A DNA stretch of 64,000 nt from Dromiciops gliroides (lineage: Eukaryota > Chordata > Mammalia > Microbiotheria > Microbiotheriidae). The stretch is taken from contig NC_057861.1 in the NCBI RefSeq assembly GCF_019393635.1, forward strand, positions 460,850,330 through 460,914,329, read 5' to 3'. This document shows, piece by piece, positions 1 through 10,535 of the stretch (its first letter is position 1; the number at the start of each line of letters is the position of its first letter). A program made the position numbers and the translations under genes. The notes under the pieces were generated by a model. It ran no database searches and was not told where the DNA came from. It saw only the letters and a program-made list of their open reading frames with translations.

Positions 1-160
1 ATTTATCACCCCCATTTTACTGCTGAGGAAACTGAGGTAAACAGATGTTAAGTAACTTGCCTAGGTCACATAGCTAGGAAGTGTCTGAGGCTGCATTTGA
101 ACTCTGGTCTTCTTGGCTCCAGACCCAGTGCTCTATCCACTGCACCACCTAGCTACCTAC
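1..160 (-). mobile_element. MAR1-like CORE-SINE, cut by window edge
   Basis: Read on the minus strand this starts with a tRNA-like head (complement of CACCTAGCTACCTAC) and runs through the CORE region. On the plus strand TGAGGAAACTGAGG and TTTGAACTCTGGTCTTC are recognisable. The 3' end lies left of base 1. Confidence 0.75.
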
Positions 161-564
161 TATAACTACAATCATATAAAAGAAAACAATGAAAGGTTTC
201 AGAACTGACCAATGCAATGACCAAGTATGACTTTGGAAGACATGCCTCCGACCTCTCAAATGGGAGAAGATGGTAGACTAAAAGTGTAGGATGAGACAAA
301 TGTTTTCTGATGCGACCTGTTTGTTGATCGATTTTTGCTTCACTATACTTTTATGTTACAAGGGAGGGGCATAATATAAGAGGTAGAGAAAGTCAATGGG
401 AAATGTCTGTGATTTATGAAAGAAATGTGTATCAATTTTTTTCTTTAAAGAAAATCTAGTGCTATAAGTTGAAGAAAGTGTTCAATGATATTCCAACTTA
501 AATCTGTGAAAGAGAATGATTTATACTCTAATGACTGATGTTCCTTGACACTTTCTATCAGTAG

Positions 565-734
565 GGGAGTGGTTGGCCATTTCCTTCTCTAGCTCATTTT
601 ACAGATGAGGAAACTGAGGCAAATAGGGTTAAGTGACTTACCCAGGCTTATACAGCTGGTAAGTGTCTGAGGCCAGATTTGAACCCAAAAAGAGGAGTCT
701 TCTTGACTCCAGGCTCAGCTCTATCCACTGTTCC
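565..734 (-). mobile_element. MAR1-like CORE-SINE, diverged
   Basis: The plus strand shows the complement of a MAR1/MIR-type SINE: CCATTTCCTTCTCTAGCTC, GATGAGGAAACTGAGGCAAA, GGTTAAGTGACTTACCC and GCTCTATCCACTG in the usual order. No clean target duplication was found. Confidence 0.75.
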
Positions 735-735
735 T

Positions 736-1914
736 TAAGTAACAAAGGCCCACAAGCAAATATAATGAGAAGCCAAAATGGGTACAATTGTATACAATAG
801 AGCCTGATCATTTTCTCTGAAGATGGAGGGAAGAGGGGATGAGGGATAATCTAAGTACAAAACCTCCCCAAACCAAAACAACACCATGACTGACTTCCCT
901 CCTAGGCTTTGTGTGGTTCCATCATTATATAATAGCCAATTTGTATTGAAAAGATAACAGGCAAATGGTTCCCAGCAGAAGTTTCTTTCTTTCCTCCATT
1001 CAGCTTTGAAAACAACAAATTATTTTTTATATTGAATGACCCAATAATATGAGTCTGTCAGAAATAGCTAATACTGAACTCTCTACAAGGTGCTTAGAGA
1101 AGGAACCAGTAATGAAAATCCACATCTCCTCATGATAGCATAGTCCCAGTTCTGCCCCTAGCTAGCTTTGTGAACTTGGGAATGTCACTGAAGCCTTTCT
1201 GAGTTTTGGTTTCCTCATATAATAGAAATAATAGGGATCAGGACTAGATTTGTGATTCCTTTGGTACAAGAAATTCCCAGATGAGGAAACTCCTAACAAA
1301 TGCAATGGGGTACATTCTCTGCAACTTTTTAGTCTTAGTTGAGTAGAGTGGTGAAATTAGAAATGATCCCAATCTATGGAATTAGAAAACCACAAATTAA
1401 GATTACTTATGTTGCATGTCATTTTTATTTATTTTGTCAAACATTTCCCAATTTCCATTTTAACGTGGTTCAAGCTGCCCTTGGGAGTTTTGCCATAAGC
1501 AGCCGGCAGTGATATGCCCAGGGTCATACTGCCAGTATGTGTCTGCAACAGTATTTAAACCCAGATCTTCCCACTTTCACACAAGGTGTCCTTCTATCCG
1601 CTACCCCCATGCCACATTTTGTGAATAGTAATGATGATTCAGTTATGCAACACTTTTTAGTTTCCATACTAAACAACTTCCTCACAATAGTCCTGTGAGG
1701 TTAGACAGATCAATGAGAGTTGGATGAAATCTGGGATGTTTTTTCCTATTTTTAAAATCCTATAATCAGTTCAACAGATCCTGGTGATAAAAACCAAAAA
1801 AGAAACAATACCTGATCTACAGAAGCTTACATCTATGGGGGGTTAATGACATTCATATGTGAGTAAAATAAAAGTATATTCAAAATATTTACAAAATAAA
1901 CATAATATTTGGAA
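736..1914. other. AT-rich intergenic DNA with old MIR remnants
   Basis: No exon-like reading frame was seen. Three short MIR-like remnants are visible: 1140-1262 in plus orientation (GTGAACTTGGG, TTTCCTCATATAATAG), and 1480-1610 and 1640-1715 in minus orientation. The rest is unclassified. Confidence 0.6.
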
Positions 1915-1916
1915 GA

Positions 1917-2144
1917 GAGGCATCTAGGTCGTTCAGTGGGTAAAGCACTAGGCTTAGAGTCAGGAAGACCTGAGTTCAAATGCAGCTTCAGGCACTTACT
2001 AGTTGTGTGACCCTTGGCAAATCACTTAATCTCTGATTGCCTTAATCTACTGGAGAAAGAAATGGCTAACCACTCGAGTATCTTTGCCAAGAAAACTGCA
2101 TGGACAGAGATCCACAGGGTCATGAAGACCCCATGACTGAACGA
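1917..2144 (+). mobile_element. MAR1-like CORE-SINE, long type
   Basis: The head CATCTAGGTCGTTCAGTGGG is followed by GAGTTCAAATGCAGC and GTGTGACCCTTGGCAAATCA. The long-type 3' part includes GAAATGGCTAACCACT, ATCTTTGCCAAGAAAACTG and a tail ending in GACTGAACGA. That tail resembles RTE/BovB 3' ends, which are thought to mobilise these SINEs. Confidence 0.85.
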
Positions 2145-2145
2145 T

Positions 2146-2403
2146 ATGGGAGAGTTAGCTGGTGCAGTGGCTAGAATGTCCAGCCTAGAGTCAGAACACT
2201 CGTCTTTCTGAGTTCAAATCCAGCCTCAGATACTTATTAGCTGTGTAACCCTGGACAAATCACTTAGGTCTGTTTGCCTCAGTTCCTCATCTGTAAAATG
2301 AGTGGGAGAAGGAAATGGCAAACTACCCCAGTATCTTTGCCAGGGAAACCTCAGATGGTGTTATGAAGAGTTAGATGCGACTGAAACGACTAAACAGCAG
2401 CAC
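2146..2403 (+). mobile_element. MAR1-like CORE-SINE, directly after another copy
   Basis: A second long-type copy starts a few bases after the previous one. It shows GTGCAGTGGCTAG, GTTCAAATCCAGCCTCAG, CTCATCTGTAAAATGAGTGG and the tail AGTTAGATGCGACTGAAAC. The two head-to-tail copies differ widely, so they look like separate insertions rather than a recent duplication. Confidence 0.85.
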
Positions 2404-2914
2404 AATTTCAGGAAGAAGGTGCTATCTTCTATGGTTCAGCAAGAAAAAGTCCTCATTTAGGAAGTGGCATTTGAGTTAAACTTTGAAGGAAGCCAGGGAT
2501 TCTAAGAGACAATGAGAGTTGGGATGCCTTCCAGGTTTGGAGAGGCCCTCCAAAAAAGCCCAGAGATAGGAGATGGACTGCCAATTGTGAAGAACAGCTA
2601 GAAATTTAGTTTGGCTGGACCAAAGTGGGTGTGAGTAGAAGTAATGCTGCAATAAGCCTGGAAAGCTGGATAGGACCTAAGAAGCAAAGGGTTTTTTAAT
2701 TGTTGTTGTTGTTATTGTTGTTTTTTGTGGGGTTTTTTGGTGAGGCAATTGGAGTTAAATGACTTGCCCAGGGTCACACCGCTAGTAATTGTTAAGGGTC
2801 TGAGGCTGGATTTGAACTCAGGTCCTCCTGAATCCAGGGTGGGTGCTCTATCTACTGCGCCACCTAGCTGCCCCGCAAAGGTTTTTAAATATCAAATAGA
2901 GGAATTTGTATTTG
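2404..2914. mobile_element. Old interspersed repeat, left part
   Basis: This stretch (TTTGAAGGAAGCCAGGGATT, GGCTGGACCAAAGTG, and after the SINE ATTTGTATTTGATCC) has the same order of blocks as segments at 17640-19799 and 47905-48690. It resumes at about 3767 after an insert of roughly 850 bases. The family is ancient, and it may be an antisense L2/CR1-like element; I could not name it securely. Confidence 0.5.
2700..2874 (-). mobile_element. Short marsupial CORE-SINE (copy 1)
   Basis: On the plus strand it runs from a T-rich tail through GTGAGGCAATTGGAGTTAAA to CACCTAGCTGCCCC. It is flanked by similar direct repeats (GCAAAGGGTTTT and GCAAAGGTTTT) and sits inside the old interspersed repeat. 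Confidence 0.95.
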
Positions 2915-3766
2915 ATCCTTTGAACCCGAGGTTCAAAGTCCATTTGCGTGAGACTCACTTCATTGGTGGAAAATAATCACTTAGTGTTCTGTGCCTGCAT
3001 GTGGGTGGGGGGAGGGAGTTAACTGAGTTTGAGAGAAGAGAGATCCTTATGTTCTGGCTTCTAGCTTTGAGAGAGAAGATGTGAGGTCAAAGACTTTCTT
3101 CAAGTCCCTGAAGGGAGAAAAACTCTGCAAAGAAGCCAACATATAGAGGAGCTGGCCCCTCAATCATGTCCCTACTACACCAGAGACCTCCCAGAATTTC
3201 CCCTTATGTGAGATCTGGATGCTCTCTCTTTTTTAGTTGAGCTGACATAATCTTGTTCCCAGTGGGAAAGGTTGTTTTACTCTATCGCCTGACAAATTCT
3301 CATATATATTTCTTCTCTGATTTCTGTCTGAACATTGGTTTGGAGGAATAGGTTTATTTACTGTTTACTTTGTATATATATTCAATCCTTGAATATATAG
3401 TTTGGGTTACCTGTTCCTTGCTAAAAGATAGCAATTAGGAGTGTGGCTTGACCCTAAAAATTATTTCCCCTGGACTAAAAATATTTAAAGGGCAGTGGTG
3501 CAGATTTATATCATTTTAGCTAGGTATTCCATCTCTGAGGAGAACAGAATGGCTAGTCTCTCTGGCCCCAATCTTCCCTTTTTGTAGGAATAAGTCTTCC
3601 TTAAAGAAGAGTGGGTAGAAGCAATTATGGAGATAGCTCTTCATGCCTTTCTTTAAACCATATCCAGATAGATACATCGGACACATATAACCTATAGGGG
3701 GTAACACCCATTCACCATGTTCTAGCCCATACTAAAGTAACAGAAGCACTAGAGTGTACTGTGTAT
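2915..3766. mobile_element. Unclassified insert, LTR-like, interrupting an old repeat
   Basis: The old repeat is contiguous on either side once this block is removed. The part at 2960-3270 (GTGCCTGCATG; CATGTCCCTACTACACC; TTCCCCTTATGTGAGATCTG; GTTGAGCTGA) matches 25725-26020 in the same order, so it belongs to a dispersed family. No coding capacity, clear TG...CA ends or target duplication was confirmed. Confidence 0.45.
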
Positions 3767-4161
3767 GGGGGTGACATTGTCAAATCTGTCCACTTCTGCA
3801 GAATCACTTTATCTGTTGTGCAAAGGATGGATTGGAGAAGGAATAGGAAGCTATTACAACAGTCCAGGAGAGAGGTAATGAGGACTTAATCTAGGATGCT
3901 GATTATTGAGTGGAGAAATAGGAACACAAGATATTCTGTGAAGGTAGAATTGATAAGATTTGGCCAGTTATTAAATATCGGGGGGAGAGGAGGTAAAGAA
4001 CAGTGAGAATTCCAGGATGACTACAGGATCATGATCCTGGGTGAATGGGAAAATGGTGGGGAAATCTGGGGGAAAGATAACAAGTTTTTTTTTGTACATG
4101 TTGAGTGTGAGATGCTGATGGGACATCCAGCTTGGAATGTTCAGTAGGTAGTTTGTGATGC
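3767..4161. mobile_element. Old interspersed repeat, right part
   Basis: This continues the repeat broken at 2914. Blocks such as GGATGGATTGGAGAAGG, AGGAAGCTATTACAACAG and TTCAGTAGGTAGTTTG correspond to 19580-19760 (GAGACCAACCAGCAGTC, GTGAGGGTAGAAATGATAAC). Confidence 0.5.
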
Positions 4162-4431
4162 AGAGCTGAAGCTTAGAAGAGAAACTGCGGCTGGGTGTAT
4201 AGATCTGGGAGTCATTTATGCAGAGATGTGGTGAAACAATGCCAGATTTTGAGCCAGAGAACCTGTGTTTGAATCTCTGTTCTGTTATTTATCACCAGAG
4301 CTGAAGCTTAGAAGAGAAACTGTGGCTGGGTGTATAGATCTGGGAGTCATTTGTTCAGAGATGTGGTGAAACAATGTCAGATTTTGAGCCAGAGAGCCTG
4401 TGTTTGAATCTCTGTTCTGTTATTTATCACC
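4162..4431. repeat. Two-copy 135-bp tandem duplication
   Basis: The units 4162-4296 and 4297-4431 both begin AGAGCTGAAGCTTAGAAGAG and end TTATTTATCACC. By eye they differ at five positions (about 4 percent). The junction contains no SINE or A-tail. The 3' half of each unit is the start of an old MIR-like SINE that continues only after the second copy. Confidence 0.9.
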
Positions 4432-4560
4432 TGTGTGATTTTGAGCAAATCTTCTGAACTATTTGTCTCAGTTTCCCTCCCTGTAAAATATGAAAGGGTT
4501 GGATTTGAAGAAGTTGAGCTTGAGGTTCCTTAAGCTCTAAAGGCTATATTCCCAAAGGGT
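4395..4560 (+). mobile_element. MIR SINE remnant
   Basis: TGTGTGATTTTGAGCAAATC, CTCAGTTTCCCTCCCTGTAA and AATATGAAAGGGTTGG follow the order of a MIR 3' half. Its 5' part was captured in the tandem duplication. Confidence 0.65.
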
Positions 4561-4629
4561 TCAGACTTTCAAAGTGCTAAATGTTTTCTAACCCTATGTG
4601 AATCATATTCACTTTATATATTATAGTCA

Positions 4630-4895
4630 CTTTTGACTCAAGACAGGATCTTTCTATTTGGTCTGCCTACCTCAAATCTCTCCCATCTCTAATCTATTTT
4701 CCACACAGTGGCTAAAAATGATATTCCCCAAGCACAAGTCTGACTACATTACTCACCTACTCAATAAACTCCAGTGATTCTCTGTTGCCTTTAACACCAA
4801 ATGTAAATTTTTGTTTTATATTTAAATCCCTTTGCTACCTGGCTCCAACCTACCTTTCCAGGAATGTATCATAAAGGACAGGTTAGTTGCTTAAT
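4630..4895 (+). mobile_element. L2 LINE fragment
   Basis: CTGACTACATTACTCACCTA, CTCCAGTGATTCTCTGTTGC and TTTGCTACCTGGCTCCAACC are recognisable parts of the L2 3' region. The fragment ends where the solo LTR begins. Confidence 0.65.
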
Positions 4896-5381
4896 GTAAG
4901 GGCCAAATTTAGTATGGGGAGAGTTAATTGGGCAGCTTGCTATAATATTGGTGTGAGAAAGGAGATTAACAGCCTCTTTTCAAAAAACAAAATAAAACAG
5001 GTTTTATTAATGGGAACAAACTTAAAACACAAGTGAGGTTGATAGAGCTAGGGACAATGAGAAAGGGAATGGGGGAAGGAAAAAAATATGACCTGCTTCC
5101 CAGATGATTAGAATCTAAGTCTCTGGAGCAAAAAGGCCCCAGGCACCCCGAACCTGCCTCCAGCCCAGCTAGCTCCAAAGAGCTAGCCTCACCTCAACAA
5201 CACAAACTCACCACCCAGAATCTGCAGTTCCAAGGAGAACTAGCTGCATTGCATTTCCCAGGCCTGGTCCAAAGGTCCGGCACAGCAGCGTCTTGCTCCC
5301 TCTCTCGCACACACAAGAATGAGATCTCTCCTCCCCAGCTTCCTCCCAAAAACCTCCTTGAAAACCAGAAAATAGGGCCGA

Positions 5382-5425
<44 letters not shown>

Positions 5426-5608
5426 CCAAGCTAATTGGCCGGCAACTTTGATTTACAGAATTAACAGGTGACTCTACAGATAAAAGCCGGCCAGCTTCTA
5501 GATGCTGAAGACCACCTGACTTGTCCTCACTAGGCTTCTTGTCATGGTGGGGCTTCCCCACAGTATCTCTCCAGCAGGGGGCAGTATTCCAATTTTCGCA
5601 TTAACCAC
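4896..5608 (-). mobile_element. Solo LTR, minus strand, with (CA)n inside
   Basis: On the minus strand the 5' end contains AATTGGAATACTGCCCCCTG and CTGGAGAGATACTG, closely like the LTRs at 18015 and 50417. A polyadenylation signal (AATAAA on the minus strand, TTTATT at 5003-5008) lies about 105 bases before the 3' end. The plus-strand ends are TGTAAGG and AACCA. No internal retroviral sequence and no clean target duplication were seen, so the ends are approximate. Confidence 0.6.
5383..5422. repeat. (CA)20 microsatellite
   Basis: An uninterrupted CA dinucleotide tract lies inside the LTR. It is probably length-polymorphic. Confidence 0.98.
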
Positions 5609-5669
5609 TAGATGGTAATTTTTGCCAGTTTGTAAGCTCATGGTTTACCTTTAAAAGTGGTATAATAAA

Positions 5670-5830
5670 TTTAGAACTGAGACACCAGAGGTCATTTAGT
5701 CCAACCCCCTCATTTTATAGATGAAGGGCCTAGAGAGCTGAGATAACTTCAACTTTTAGTAGCAAGCAAAGGCAACAGCTGAACCTAGGTCCTCTGACCC
5801 AAATTCATTACTTTTTGTGCTATATCATGG
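5670..5830 (-). mobile_element. MIR-like SINE remnant
   Basis: AGTCCAACCCCCTCATTTTA, TAGATGAAGGGCCTAGAG and TGAACCTAGGTCCTCTGAC are the complement of a MIR/Ther-type CORE-SINE. Similar pieces lie at 38226 and 45715. Confidence 0.65.
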
Positions 5831-5925
5831 GAGTTTGTATAGAAATTAACCAAGTAAAATAATAAACTAAGGAGCAGAAAAAACATCTCATGTAATAATT
5901 ATATTAATGTATTAATTAAAACTCT

Positions 5926-6073
5926 GGGGGCAGCTAGGTAGCGCAGTGGATAAAGCACTGGCCCTGGATTCAGGAGTACCTGAGTTCAAATCCGGCCTCA
6001 GACACTTGACACTTACTAGCTGTGTGACCCTGGGCAAGTCACTTAACCCCCATTGCCCCGCAAAAACAAACAA
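5926..6073 (+). mobile_element. Short marsupial CORE-SINE (copy 2)
   Basis: It is full length from GGGGGCAGCTAGGTAGCGCA to CCCCCATTGCCCCGCAAAAA and carries the second tail type (CATTGCCCCGC). It is flanked by AAACTCT and AAACCTCT. Confidence 0.95.
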
Positions 6074-7439
6074 ACCTCTGCCCTTGACACAAGGGACTGA
6101 GTTTACCCTATGACTCTTTCAGCAGCCTTTCTAGTTTATTTTGAGCCTACTGAATGTCTCCCCTCAGAATATTAGTATTTGGTACGTGTTTCTCAAAGGG
6201 CTCAACTCAGTTCACCTGCAAGCACTCAGACTAGAATACATAAAACATGGAACAGTTTTTATTTAACTCAAACCAAAAAATGCAGAATGGATTCAGAATG
6301 AAAATTCCATTCCCCCTTTTCCAGAGGGCATCAAGCAATCCTCCTCTCTGGTGAGTCTCACTTTTCTTCTTAACTTGTACAATTTACGTGATTACCAATA
6401 CCAGTGAAGAGCTAAGTCTGAGCTACTTCTTAGAGAGCAACTGTTTTCCTACTATGTTGATTCTTCTTCCCCTTAAGAGTCTCACAGGTGGGAAAGGGCA
6501 AGAGCCTGATTCTAGTCCAAGTAAAGTTGGACATCTCAGTCTCCTCTCCCACCTCCTCTTGTCAAGGCTCAGAATTCCTTTTATCTTTCCTTTGTCAAGG
6601 CTCCTTTTTCTTTCTCCCCTTCTGTGGTGAAGGTGGTTCCTTCACTATTGTGGAGGTAATTTTGAAGGGGTTGGACTTGTAATGATGGTCAGGGATTCAA
6701 ATTAGGGAAGAGAAATTTGGGAAAAAATGAGGGAAAGTTTAAAGAAAGCAATTTACAGATTCAGATTCTGTTTCCAGTTTCAGTGACAGAAGATAGTGGG
6801 AGTAGAAGGGGAGAAGACAAGGGTTTGAGTTGAATCAAAAGGAAAAAGAAATTGTGATGATTTGGACTCATAAAAAAAGCCAAAGATAAAACTTGGGGAG
6901 AAGAAATTTGCAGAAATTTTGGAGAATTTGTGGATAAGCAGAAAGAGAACAATTTGAGCTGAAGGAAGTGAACGTTTTTCAAAGAAACAAAATTATGGAG
7001 AAGTAAGAACCTGAAAAGAAAGGCTCAAGGAAAAAGAAGGCAACAATGGACAAGGCAAGGGAGAAAAAGTAAGCAAAAGAAATGGATAAAGTAAATTAGT
7101 AAGTAAAAGAAATTAGTTAAAAAAAATTTGAATTTAAAGAGAGAAGAAAAATGAAGTTGGCTGTAACTATCAACTTGCTGAGAAAAACTGAAAGGAAGTT
7201 GGATTTGGCTGTTAAGTTGTTAAGAGGTGACAAATATAAAAGTCACAACCAAAAGTGGTGACAAAATGTTGTAAAGACACTGAGGAGCTTAGGAAGTAAA
7301 ATGTAAATACTCACAAGTTGCTCCAAAAATGTTTGAAAATCTTAATTAGGGAATTCTCCCAATATTCCCCTTCAAATAACTGTAAAATAACATCCCAGAT
7401 CAAATTTTGGAGCAACAGAGCAACTAAAAAAAATCAGAG
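6074..7439. other. Unclassified stretch, purine-rich in its right half
   Basis: No repeat family or exon was recognised with confidence. From about 6700 the plus strand is strongly purine-rich (AGAGAAATTTGGGAAAAAAT and similar). It could be the far 5' part of the L1 that follows or an old LTR element. Confidence 0.4.
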
Positions 7440-8715
7440 TAAGACACTTGTTCATTCCCACCATAGTGGGGGCCCACCAGGCATGCACTTAGGAGGTGGC
7501 ATCACCAACAGTGGGACTTCAATAGTGGATACAATAGCAGCAGTAGAAGAAACTTCAGAAGCTCTTAGCCCAGAGGTAGTAAGGGATGAGATAATTGGTC
7601 AGAAGGAGATTATAGGAGACCCTTTGCTGATACAAGGTGCAGCTGGTGCTGACTGACAACTCTATTGCCCATATATAGTTCTGGGTCCCAGTTCCGGAGT
7701 GGAGAGGAACAGTTTGGGGTCTATCACAAAGGAGCAGGGGCCTTGGTCTCAGTTCTGAGGTAGAGAGGAGCACTAGGCTTGTGGCAGCAAGAGAGGAGGG
7801 GACCTAGTCACAGCTCCAGGGTCAAGAGGAGTGCTAGCACTTGTTAGCTACTGGGCAGCAGGGGCCTTTCCTGGGTAAAGAAGAGAGCAAAGGTCAGTTA
7901 CCACACCTCTCCCTAATCACAATATTTTGGAAGCACCAAAAACTTGTAGAGCCCCAGAACCAGTTCAGAAAACAGTGGCATGAGAAAAGCATGAAGCTTG
8001 GAATGGAGCTTCCCAACCTCCAGGTGAACAGTCCAACTCTAACATAAAGTTCAAAGTAAAAAAATAGACTGGGGAAATGGGTAAACAAAAACAACAGCAA
8101 AAAAGAACTTGACTATTCAAAGCTACTACAATGGCAGGGAAGAGAAAGATACAAACTCAGAAGACAGTAATGTGAAAACAGCCACAAGCAAATCCTCAAA
8201 GGAAAAAAAAATGTTAATTTGACACAAGCCCAGCAAGAATTCCTAGAAAAAGATAAGAGGGGGGAGGCTAGGTGGCGCAGTGGATAAAGCACCAGCCCTG
8301 GATTCAGGAGTACCTGAGTTCAAATCTGGCCTCAGACACTTGACACTTATTAGCTGTGTGACCCTGGGCAAGTCACTTAACCCCCATTGCTCCCCAAAAC
8401 AAACAAACAAACAAAGAAAAAGATAAGAGTGGCAGAGGAAAAAAATGGAAAGAGAAATGAGAGGATGCACAAAAATTATGAAAAGCAAATTAACATCTTT
8501 GTTTTTAAAAAAGCATAAAAATACTGAAGGAAAAATACCTTTAAAAACAGAATTGGCCTACTAGAAAAAGGGGCACAAAAGTTCACTGAAGAAAAGAACT
8601 GCTTAAAAATTAGAATTGGGCAAATGGAATGACTCCATGAGACTTCAAGAAACAATAAAACAAAGTCAAAAGAATGAAAAAAAAATAGAAGAAAACATTA
8701 AACATTTCTTCAGAA
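7440..8715 (+). mobile_element. L1 LINE 5' UTR and ORF1 start, fragment
   Basis: About 7440-8050 resembles a marsupial L1 5' UTR, with an imperfect unit of about 61 bases repeated three times from 7684, 7745 and 7806 (GGTCCCAGTTCCGGAG; GGTCTCAGTTCTGAGG; AGTCACAGCTCCAGGG). About 8110-8715 is the A-rich coiled-coil part of ORF1, with stops. It matches 63540-64000 block for block (ACAAACTCAGAAGAC, GACTCCATGAGA, AAGAAACAATAA). A SINE interrupts it at 8260. Confidence 0.7.
8260..8414 (+). mobile_element. Short marsupial CORE-SINE (copy 3)
   Basis: A 15-base target duplication (AGAAAAAGATAAGAG at 8245-8259 and 8415-8429) is exact. The tail type is CATTGCTCCCCAAAAC. It is inserted in L1 ORF1 sequence. 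Confidence 0.97.
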
Positions 8716-9142
8716 AACAACTCACCAGGTATGAGAATGTTCATCTTTGAGTGCAGGACACCACTCCTATATCCTCAAAGGACAAGCATAGCAGGAGATG
8801 AGAGGTCTGAAGTAGAAGGGAGGGTTGCTCCCCTTGGCACTGGAAGTTCTCCACATTGCAGTTGGGACATTGGGCTGGCAGCAGGAGATAGAGGATGCTC
8901 TGTGCTGGTACAGATGAAAGTGGTTGCTTCAGGGCATATGGAAGATGCCTGACCTGGCCCCAGGTAGACTTTCCTTGTGGAACACACTACACCCAGAAGG
9001 AGATAGAAGGCTTGGGGTGCTATCACTTGTATGTGTGAATTACTGCATGTTTGAGTATACTTGTTTCTTATCCTGCTGTTCTGATCATTTGACTATGTCT
9101 TGTGTTATGTTCATAGTACAGCAATATATTAGTTAATTGTTG
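8716..9142. other. Unclassified stretch
   Basis: No family was recognised. The block has a higher GC content (CTGACCTGGCCCCAGG) between two AT-rich repeats. There is no supported exon. Confidence 0.4.
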
Positions 9143-9296
9143 TTGTTATTGTTGGTTTGGGGCAGGGCAATGAGGGTTAAGTGACTTGTCGAGGGTCACA
9201 CAGCTAGTAAGTGTCAGGTGTCTGAGGCCAGATTTGAACCCAGGTCCTCCTGAGTCCAGGGTCAGTGCTTTATCCACTGTGCCACCTAGCTGCCCC
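9143..9296 (-). mobile_element. Short marsupial CORE-SINE (copy 4)
   Basis: The complement of the SINE runs from GGCAGGGCAATGAGGGTTAA to GCCACCTAGCTGCCCC. It is flanked by TAGTTAATTGTT and TAGTTAGTTGTT. Confidence 0.95.
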
Positions 9297-9726
9297 CTAG
9301 TTAGTTGTTTTTTGCTACTGCTTCTAGTTACTGTTGCAGTCAACTAATTTTGCTTTAGTTAGCCATACTTGTTGCTTTTAATTGACTGTGGTATACTGTC
9401 TGTGTATATACTTTCAAAATGGGCATCTTGTCACTGTAGTATCCTCCTAAGGGGTGCCCTGTGTATTATCATATCTACTGCATGTACCATTAATGTGAAG
9501 TTGCTATTTTTCAGTTTCAGTAGTACTGAAGGCTGGCTACCTGGGACACCAGAAAAGTAACTCTTGTTGTTTTAAAGCACAGATGTTGATTTTTATATTG
9601 TACATTTACAGATTTTGGACTTGTTCCAGATCATCTTTGCAAAGGACTATAGAGAATTTCAGCGCGGGGTAGGAATGCAACCCAAGTCCCAAAGCCCATC
9701 ATGTCTTTTTTAAAAAATAGTAAACA
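9297..9726. other. Unclassified AT-rich stretch
   Basis: Nothing was recognised apart from an A-rich run (TTTTTTAAAAAATAGT) just before the next SINE. Confidence 0.4.
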
Positions 9727-9870
9727 GGGGGGGCAGCTAGGTGGCGCAGTGGATAGAGCACTGGTCCTGGATTCAGGAGGACCTGAGTTCAAATGTGGCC
9801 TTAGGCCCTTGACACTTACTAGCTGTGTGACCCTGGGCAAATCATTTAACCCCAATTGCCCCCCCCCAAA
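9727..9870 (+). mobile_element. Short marsupial CORE-SINE (copy 5)
   Basis: GGGGCAGCTAGGTGGCGCAG to AATTGCCCCCCCCCAAAA. The copy abuts an L1 3' end in minus orientation; no clear target duplication was seen. Confidence 0.93.
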
Positions 9871-9884
9871 ATCCATTGGTTTTT

Positions 9885-10535
9885 TAAAAAAAATAAACAT
9901 TTTTATTTAGTTTTGAGTTCCAAATTTTATCCTTCCCTCCTTACCTCCTTCCTCAAGGTAGCAAGCAGATATAGGTTATACATGTGCAATTATACAAAAC
10001 ATCATATTAGTCATTTTGTACAAGAGAACTAAAAAAAAACAATAAAAGAAATAAAGTGAAAAATAGCATGCTTCAGTCTGTGTTCAGTCTGTGTTCAATC
10101 AATATCAGTTCTTAGTATGTTTCATCATTAGTCCTTTGGAATTGTCCTGGATCATTTTACTTCTGGGAATAGTTAAGTAACTCACAGTTACAATATTACT
10201 GCCTTTGTGCACAATGTTCTCTTGGTTCTGCTCACTTCACTATACATCAGTTCATACAAGTCTTTCCAGTCCTTTCTGAAATCATTCTGCTTGTCGTTTC
10301 TTATAGCACAATAATATTCCGTCACAATCATATACCACAGCTTGTTCAGTAATTTCCCAATTGATGGGCATTCCTTTGATTTCCAATTCTTAACCACCTC
10401 AAAAAGAGCTGCTATGGACATTCTGCTCCAAAAGTTTCTCTTCCCAGACGCTCCTTTGAGAGTGTTACAGGTTTTAATCAACTTCAAATTCTTTCTAAAC
10501 CATATCTGGGACAGTGTAATTTAGTGAATGAATTC
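9885..10535 (-). mobile_element. L1 LINE 3' end (ORF2 C-terminus and 3' UTR)
   Basis: The minus strand encodes the L1 ORF2 C-terminal tract, including the motifs IAALFEVVKNWKSKECPSIG, LNKLWYM, EYYCAIRND and SEVSRTKRT at about 10188-10430. These match the conserved end of mammalian L1 ORF2. The 3' UTR follows toward base 9885. ORF2 is truncated and interrupted, so this is a dead copy. Confidence 0.9.

Noticed and set aside
5208..5561. A 117-residue minus-strand frame with a run of Val/Cys
   Set aside because: The run is the translation of (CA)n inside an LTR. No homology or splice context.
7318..7656. A 112-residue plus-strand frame
   Set aside because: It falls in sequence leading into an L1 5' UTR; there is no family motif, and the homologous L1 sequence has no such frame.
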